A stretch of 10,927 nucleotides of DNA from Bryobacterales bacterium (GTDB lineage: Bacteria > Acidobacteriota > Terriglobia > Bryobacterales > Bryobacteraceae): positions 1 to 10,927 of the forward strand of contig JALOKO010000070.1 in NCBI GenBank assembly GCA_025456495.1, given 5' to 3'. Below are positions 6,942 to 10,927 of this stretch, in pieces; within the stretch, counting starts at the first letter, position 1, and the number at the start of each line of letters is the position of its first letter. The position numbers and the translations under genes are program-made. The notes below the pieces were generated by a model that made no database searches, was not told the origin of the DNA, and saw only the letters and a program-made list of their open reading frames with translations.

Positions 6942-9899
6942 ATGCGCATCGCCTCCATGTTGCCCATGCTCCTGTTATGGATGCTGGCATCCAGCATGGT
7001 GCTTGCTGCGCCTGTTGACTACTACAACAAGCCCATCGGCGAATTGGTGCTCATGCCGCGCCGACAACCGATGCCCTATGAGGAGTTTGTTGAGCTGCTG
7101 GACGTCCAGCCGGGCATGCTGCTGACCCCGGAACTGGTCCGCGGCATCATCCAGCGCCTTTACGCCACAGGGCGCTTCGAACAGATCCGCGTGGAAGCGG
7201 AGCTGATGGAGTCTGGCGAGGTCCAGCTTCTGATTGAGACGGAACACCGCTGGTTCGTGGGCAACGTTACGGTGGAGGGCGTGCGCTCTCCCCCTACTCA
7301 AGGGGAACTCCGCAACGCTACCAAACTCGTCCTGGGCGCTGAGTTTTCGCAGCGCGAAGAGGACGCCGCCGTAGCCGCCCTGGAACTGATGCTGGAAAAG
7401 AACGGCTACTACGGGGCCGAGGTGCTTCCCATTCACCAGTACGTTGATCAGACCCAGCAGATCAACGTCACCTTCTACGTAAACACCCCCCGACGCGCGC
7501 GTTACGGCGATCCGGTCTTCATCGGGCCGTTGGAGTTCAAGGAAGGGAAACTGGTGAGCCGCTCCAACTGGCCCCGCTGGTGGGGATTGCTGGGGTGGAA
7601 GGAAGTTACTGAATCCCGCACGCAGCAGGGCTTGGCGCGGATTCGGCGCCTCTATCAGCGCAATGACTACATGATGGCCCAGGTGCGCCTGATCGATATG
7701 GGCTTCAGCCCGTCAGAGAATCAGGTTCACCCGGAGGTGGAGATCCGGCCAGGCTCCAAGGTGCGCATTGGCGTGGAAGGCGCCAAATTGTCCGGGGGCA
7801 AGCGCCAGCAGTTGATTCCGGTCTTCGAAGAACAGTCCGTTGACCGCGACCTGCTGGTGGAGGGTGCGCGGAACATCGAGGAGTATTTCCAGACTCGCGG
7901 ATTCTTTAGTGCGGACGTCTCCTTTGAAGAGCGGCAGATGCAGACCGACCGCCAGGAGATCGTGTACGTCATCGACCCTGGCGAGCGCAAGCGCCTGATG
8001 CAGGTGGATATTGAAGGCAACCAGTTTTTTTCTGATGGCGACATCCTGGAGCGCCTCTACGTTACGCCGGCTTCGTTCCAGTTCCGCCGCGGGCGGCTGA
8101 GTGAGGGTTTCTTGCGGCAGGACGTGGAAACCATCCGTAGCCTCTACCTTACGAACGGCTTTCGGGATGTCGATGTCGATTACGAACTGGAGGATCCGCT
8201 GGCTGGCAAGCCTGGACAAATCGGGTTGCGCTTCCGCATCCAGGAGGGTCCACAGGTCTTCGTGGGCAGTTTGCAGATTCACGGTTTGAAGCCCGAGGAG
8301 CGGGAGGATATTGACCTGCTGCTCACCACCCTGGAGTCGCAACCCTTCAGCGTGGTAAACGCCAGTGCCGACCGGGACAATATCCTTACCTACTTCTACA
8401 ACCTGGGCTACCCGGAAGCGACGTTCGACTTTCGAATCCTCAGCACAAACTCAGAGAATCTCGTGGATGTAATCTACGAGGTGGATCGAGGCGACCAAAC
8501 CTACGTGCGGGAGGTTCTCGTCAGCGGGCTGAACGCAACCTCGCCAGAGTTGGTTTTCAAGCGTGTAGAGATCTTCCAGGGCGAACCGCTCTCCCAACGC
8601 TCCATGGTGGAGACGCAGCGGCGCCTCTACGATCTGGGTATCTTCGCCAAAGTGGATATGGCTGTACAGAATCCGCAGGGGGATGAGGATTCCAAGTACA
8701 TTCTGTTCCAGTTGGAAGAATCCAAGCGCTACTCGGCCACCTTCGGGTTTGGAGCGGAAATCGCCCGCATTGGCGGCAGCAGAAACAACCTGCGCTCCGC
8801 TACCGGCGCGAACACGTTCAGCCCCCGTGTGCAGTTCGAACTCACCCGATTGAACATGTTCGGCGTTGCGCATAGCTTGAGCTTCCGTAGCCGACTCTCA
8901 AACATCCAGCAACGCGTTCTGGTGAACTACCTGGCGCCCCAGTTCCGCGACCGGGAGGACCTCAACCTGGCCTTCACGTTGCTGGGTGACCAATCGCGCG
9001 ACATCCGCACCTTCACCTCGCGACGCTACGAGTCCTCCTTGCAGTTGGGGCAACGGGTGAGTCTGGCGCGGAACATCCTCTATCGCGTGGCCTGGCGCCA
9101 AACGGGCATTGTCCAGGACACCCTGCAGGTAGATCCGGGCCTGATCCCCGTCCTGGCCTCCCCGGCCAAAGTGGGCATTCTCTCCGCGACGCTAATTGAG
9201 GACAAACGCGACGATCCGACGGATTCGACCCGCGGAATTTACACCTCGCTGGACTTTGGTTTCGCGTCCCAAGCCTTGTTTTCGGGCTCGGATTTCGGAC
9301 GCTTCCTGGGGCGCAATTCCACCTACCATCGCATCAACTCCAAGTTGATTCTGGCCCGCACAACCACCCTTGGCATCCTGGAGCCGCTGACGAGTCGATT
9401 TCGACAGCAATCGGGATTCAATATCCCGTTGCCGGAGCGGTTCTTCGCGGGCGGCGCCGCTTCGCATCGCGGATTCCCTGAAAATCAGGCTGGTCCCCGT
9501 GATGGCATCACCGGATTCCCCATTGGCGGCGACTTCGTGTTTGTGAACGGCCTGGAGGCGCGCTTTCCCCTCCTGGGCAATAGCCTGGGCGGCGTCCTGT
9601 TCCATGATGCCGGCAATGTGTACAGTGACCTGCGCCAGTTTTCCTTCCGCGTTCGTCAAAGAAATGTCGAGGACTTCAACTACATGGTGCATGCAGTTGG
9701 GTTCGGCATCCGGTATCAGACGCCCATCGGGCCGTTCCGTGTCGACCTGGCCTACAGCTTGAACCCGCCCTCGTTCGTCGGCTTCCGCGGAACGCGCGAG
9801 GAGCTGTTGGGGCTACCCCAAGACGTACTTCTGGGTCGGCGCGAGCGGCAATCGGTGGGCGGTTTCCAATTCCACTTCTCTCTAGGGCAGAGCTTCTGA
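6942..9899 (+). CDS. Omp85-superfamily outer-membrane assembly protein (BamA/TamA-like) with about seven POTRA domains
   Basis: The protein has 985 residues. Residues 1-22 are a signal peptide. Repeated POTRA-like units (beta strand, two helices with the LYATGRFEQI, NGYYGAEV, TRGFFSADV, TNGFRDVDV, NLGYPEATF and LYDLGIFAKV signatures, ending in a strand) can be laid out at about 30-101, 103-182, 185-270, 272-348, 352-435, 438-517 and 520-595. The third is unusual, with a tryptophan-rich insert around 210-219. Residues about 597-985 form the 16-strand barrel: the lid-loop motif appears as FFAGGAASHRGF (834-845), with RGF conserved, then PIGPFRVDLAYSLNPP (928-943) and a beta-signal ending FHFSLGQSF with terminal Phe. 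It inserts or exports outer-membrane proteins. It could be the main BamA or a TamA-type paralogue; the linked TamB-like gene favours the latter. The stop overlaps the next start as TGATG. Confidence 0.92.
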   Translation: MRIASMLPMLLLWMLASSMVLAAPVDYYNKPIGELVLMPRRQPMPYEEFVELLDVQPGMLLTPELVRGIIQRLYATGRFEQIRVEAELMESGEVQLLIETEHRWFVGNVTVEGVRSPPTQGELRNATKLVLGAEFSQREEDAAVAALELMLEKNGYYGAEVLPIHQYVDQTQQINVTFYVNTPRRARYGDPVFIGPLEFKEGKLVSRSNWPRWWGLLGWKEVTESRTQQGLARIRRLYQRNDYMMAQVRLIDMGFSPSENQVHPEVEIRPGSKVRIGVEGAKLSGGKRQQLIPVFEEQSVDRDLLVEGARNIEEYFQTRGFFSADVSFEERQMQTDRQEIVYVIDPGERKRLMQVDIEGNQFFSDGDILERLYVTPASFQFRRGRLSEGFLRQDVETIRSLYLTNGFRDVDVDYELEDPLAGKPGQIGLRFRIQEGPQVFVGSLQIHGLKPEEREDIDLLLTTLESQPFSVVNASADRDNILTYFYNLGYPEATFDFRILSTNSENLVDVIYEVDRGDQTYVREVLVSGLNATSPELVFKRVEIFQGEPLSQRSMVETQRRLYDLGIFAKVDMAVQNPQGDEDSKYILFQLEESKRYSATFGFGAEIARIGGSRNNLRSATGANTFSPRVQFELTRLNMFGVAHSLSFRSRLSNIQQRVLVNYLAPQFRDREDLNLAFTLLGDQSRDIRTFTSRRYESSLQLGQRVSLARNILYRVAWRQTGIVQDTLQVDPGLIPVLASPAKVGILSATLIEDKRDDPTDSTRGIYTSLDFGFASQALFSGSDFGRFLGRNSTYHRINSKLILARTTTLGILEPLTSRFRQQSGFNIPLPERFFAGGAASHRGFPENQAGPRDGITGFPIGGDFVFVNGLEARFPLLGNSLGGVLFHDAGNVYSDLRQFSFRVRQRNVEDFNYMVHAVGFGIRYQTPIGPFRVDLAYSLNPPSFVGFRGTREELLGLPQDVLLGRRERQSVGGFQFHFSLGQSF

Positions 9900-10567
9900 T
9901 GGCTTCGCGTTTCCATTTCCGGCTTGGGTTGCTGCTGCTGGCGGTCAGCATCGCGGCGCCCTGGTCACCCGGCAAGGAACTCTTGGATCGGGTGGCGATC
10001 ACCGTGGGCCTGGAGGTGATCACGGAGCAGGAAATCTACGAGCAGGTTCGCATAGCCGCGTTCCTGGATGGCCGGGCGCCCGCGTTTACCCAACAGGCTC
10101 TGCGGGATACCGCGGATCGGATGGTGATGCAGCGGCTGCTGTTGTTGGACATGCGCGCCAATGGCTTTCCGATGCCCGAGGAGGAAGAATTGGAGGAGCG
10201 CATTGCGGCTTCCAAGGCGGAGCATTGGGGTTCGCCCGAGGCCTTTGAGCAGGGCGCCCGCGATGCGGGGCTGGATCCCATCGCCGTTCGGCTGTTTCTG
10301 CGCGCCATGCTGGCCACTGAGAAGTACGTGAACTTCCGCTTCCGTTCGTCCGTGCGGATCTCGGAGTCCGCCCTTCTGGAGCGCTATTTGCAGCAATATC
10401 CACCGTCGGAAGAACGGGACGCGCCAGAGCCGCCGGAGTTTGAGCAGGTTCGTGACGCGCTGGAGGCCGCCCTGGAACAGGAAACGATGAACCAGACCAT
10501 CGACCGATGGTTGGAGGACGCCCGCGCCCGCGCCGGGCTCCGCTACATGCCGGAGGTGCTGCCATGA
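9899..10567 (+). CDS. Exported SurA-like periplasmic chaperone lacking the parvulin domain
   Basis: The protein has 222 residues. The N-terminus (MASRFHFRLGLLLLAVSIAAPWSPG) is a signal peptide. LLDRVAITVGLEVITEQEIYEQV (28-50) is the family opening seen in SurA N-domains (D-x-V-x-x-x-V-x-x-x-x-I-T), followed by helices at 64-145 including DRMVMQRLLLLDMRANGF. The segment ISESALLERYLQQYP (154-168) continues without a parvulin (PPIase) domain straight into FEQVRDALEAALEQETMNQTIDRWLEDARARAGLRYM, which resembles the C-terminal helix and strand closing the SurA core. It should therefore be a chaperone core only, binding outer-membrane protein clients in the periplasm; that role is inferred. Translation is coupled on both sides: TGATG with the Omp85 gene and ATGA with the TamB-like gene, so the three products are probably made together. 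AGGGCAG upstream may serve as ribosome site. Confidence 0.8.
   Translation: MASRFHFRLGLLLLAVSIAAPWSPGKELLDRVAITVGLEVITEQEIYEQVRIAAFLDGRAPAFTQQALRDTADRMVMQRLLLLDMRANGFPMPEEEELEERIAASKAEHWGSPEAFEQGARDAGLDPIAVRLFLRAMLATEKYVNFRFRSSVRISESALLERYLQQYPPSEERDAPEPPEFEQVRDALEAALEQETMNQTIDRWLEDARARAGLRYMPEVLP
10552..10558 (+). promoter_or_regulatory. Strong Shine-Dalgarno sequence for the TamB-like gene
   Basis: GGAGGTG lies five bases before the ATG at 10564, inside the end of the SurA-like gene. It fixes the TamB-like start and shows that this downstream gene has its own strong ribosome site besides the ATGA overlap. Confidence 0.75.
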
Positions 10568-10927
10568 GCCGTCGCGTCCGCATCCTAAAGGGGTTGGCCG
10601 TTGCCCTGACTCTTGGCGTGCTGGGCATGGCGGCGCTTGTGGCCACGCTGCAGTCAGACTGGGGCCGTAACCGCCTGCGGGTGTATCTGGAAGAAACCAT
10701 AACTGCGGCCAGCGGGGGACGGGTTGAGATCGGGGACCTGCAGGTGAGTCTGCTGAGCTTGTCCGCCGAACTGCGTGACCTGGTATTCCACGGCAAGGAG
10801 TCGCCCGAGGAGCCACCCCTGTTCCGCGCGCGGCTGCTACGTGTGGATGCCACGGCGCTCTCCTGGTTGGGCCGGAAGTTCCGTCTGGAGAGCGTGGAAC
10901 TGGAAGCGCCTGCGGTGCGCATCGCCG
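10564..10927 (+). CDS. TamB/AsmA-like translocation and assembly protein, N-terminal fragment (runs off right edge)
   Basis: 121 complete codons are visible. MSRRVRILKGLAVALTLGVLGMAALVATL is a single N-terminal membrane anchor (hydrophobic about 9-29). It is followed by TITAASGGRVEIGDLQVSLLSLSAELRDLVFHG, then PPLFRARLLRVDATALSWLGRKFRLESVELEAPAVRI, the start of the AsmA/TamB repeating beta groove. Proteins of this family are anchored in the inner membrane and span the periplasm as a long beta-taco that carries lipid or assists TamA-type barrels. The position right after an Omp85 gene supports TamB over AsmA, YhdP or YdbH, but the diagnostic C-terminal TamB domain lies beyond the window. The start overlaps the SurA-like stop as ATGA. 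Confidence 0.85.
   Translation, partial: MSRRVRILKGLAVALTLGVLGMAALVATLQSDWGRNRLRVYLEETITAASGGRVEIGDLQVSLLSLSAELRDLVFHGKESPEEPPLFRARLLRVDATALSWLGRKFRLESVELEAPAVRIA

Noticed and set aside
7713..8342. 209-codon minus-strand open frame inside the Omp85 gene
   Set aside because: Mirror frame of POTRA-coding sequence, no ribosome site or recognisable domain.
9965..10922. Long minus-strand open frames (283 and 278 codons) opposite the SurA-like and TamB-like genes
   Set aside because: Arg/Pro/Ser-rich shadow translations; the plus-strand frames have signal peptide, family motifs and coupled start/stop overlaps.

Overview
The window is a gene-dense, GC-rich stretch of a Gram-negative (diderm) bacterial chromosome. 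No gap between genes exceeds about 165 bp, and I see no mobile element, CRISPR array, tRNA or rRNA. An Omp85 outer-membrane assembly protein next to a TamB/AsmA-like protein requires an outer membrane. The mix of a secreted penicillin-acylase-family enzyme, a secreted sorbosone-dehydrogenase-like propeller, a long ThiF/MoeB-type E1 enzyme and a biosynthetic arginine decarboxylase would fit Acidobacteriota or a similar lineage. That placement is an inference from protein style, not a measured phylogeny.

The window splits at a divergent intergenic region (6867-6941). Leftward, on the minus strand, in order of transcription, lie a ThiF/MoeB-family adenylyltransferase (6866-5814), arginine decarboxylase SpeA (5694-3748, probable TTG start), an exported six-bladed-propeller sugar/sorbosone dehydrogenase (3586-2423), an exported Ntn-hydrolase of the penicillin/AHL acylase family (2290-167, probable TTG start) and the first 32 codons of gluQ, glutamyl-Q tRNA(Asp) synthetase (98 to the left edge). 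Gaps of 68-161 bp suggest several transcription units rather than one tight operon. The gap before the acylase holds a perfect inverted repeat abutting a -10-like box. The gap before the dehydrogenase holds two short tandem duplications.

Rightward, on the plus strand, is a tightly coupled three-gene operon: an Omp85 protein with about seven POTRA domains (6942-9899), a small exported SurA-like protein with no parvulin domain (9899-10567, TGATG overlap) and a TamB/AsmA-like protein cut by the right edge (10564 onward, ATGA overlap). This looks like a TamA/TamB-type outer-membrane assembly module with a dedicated periplasmic chaperone encoded between the two main parts. It is the most interesting system in the window.

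Two genes are cut by the window edges: gluQ (left) and the TamB-like gene (right).
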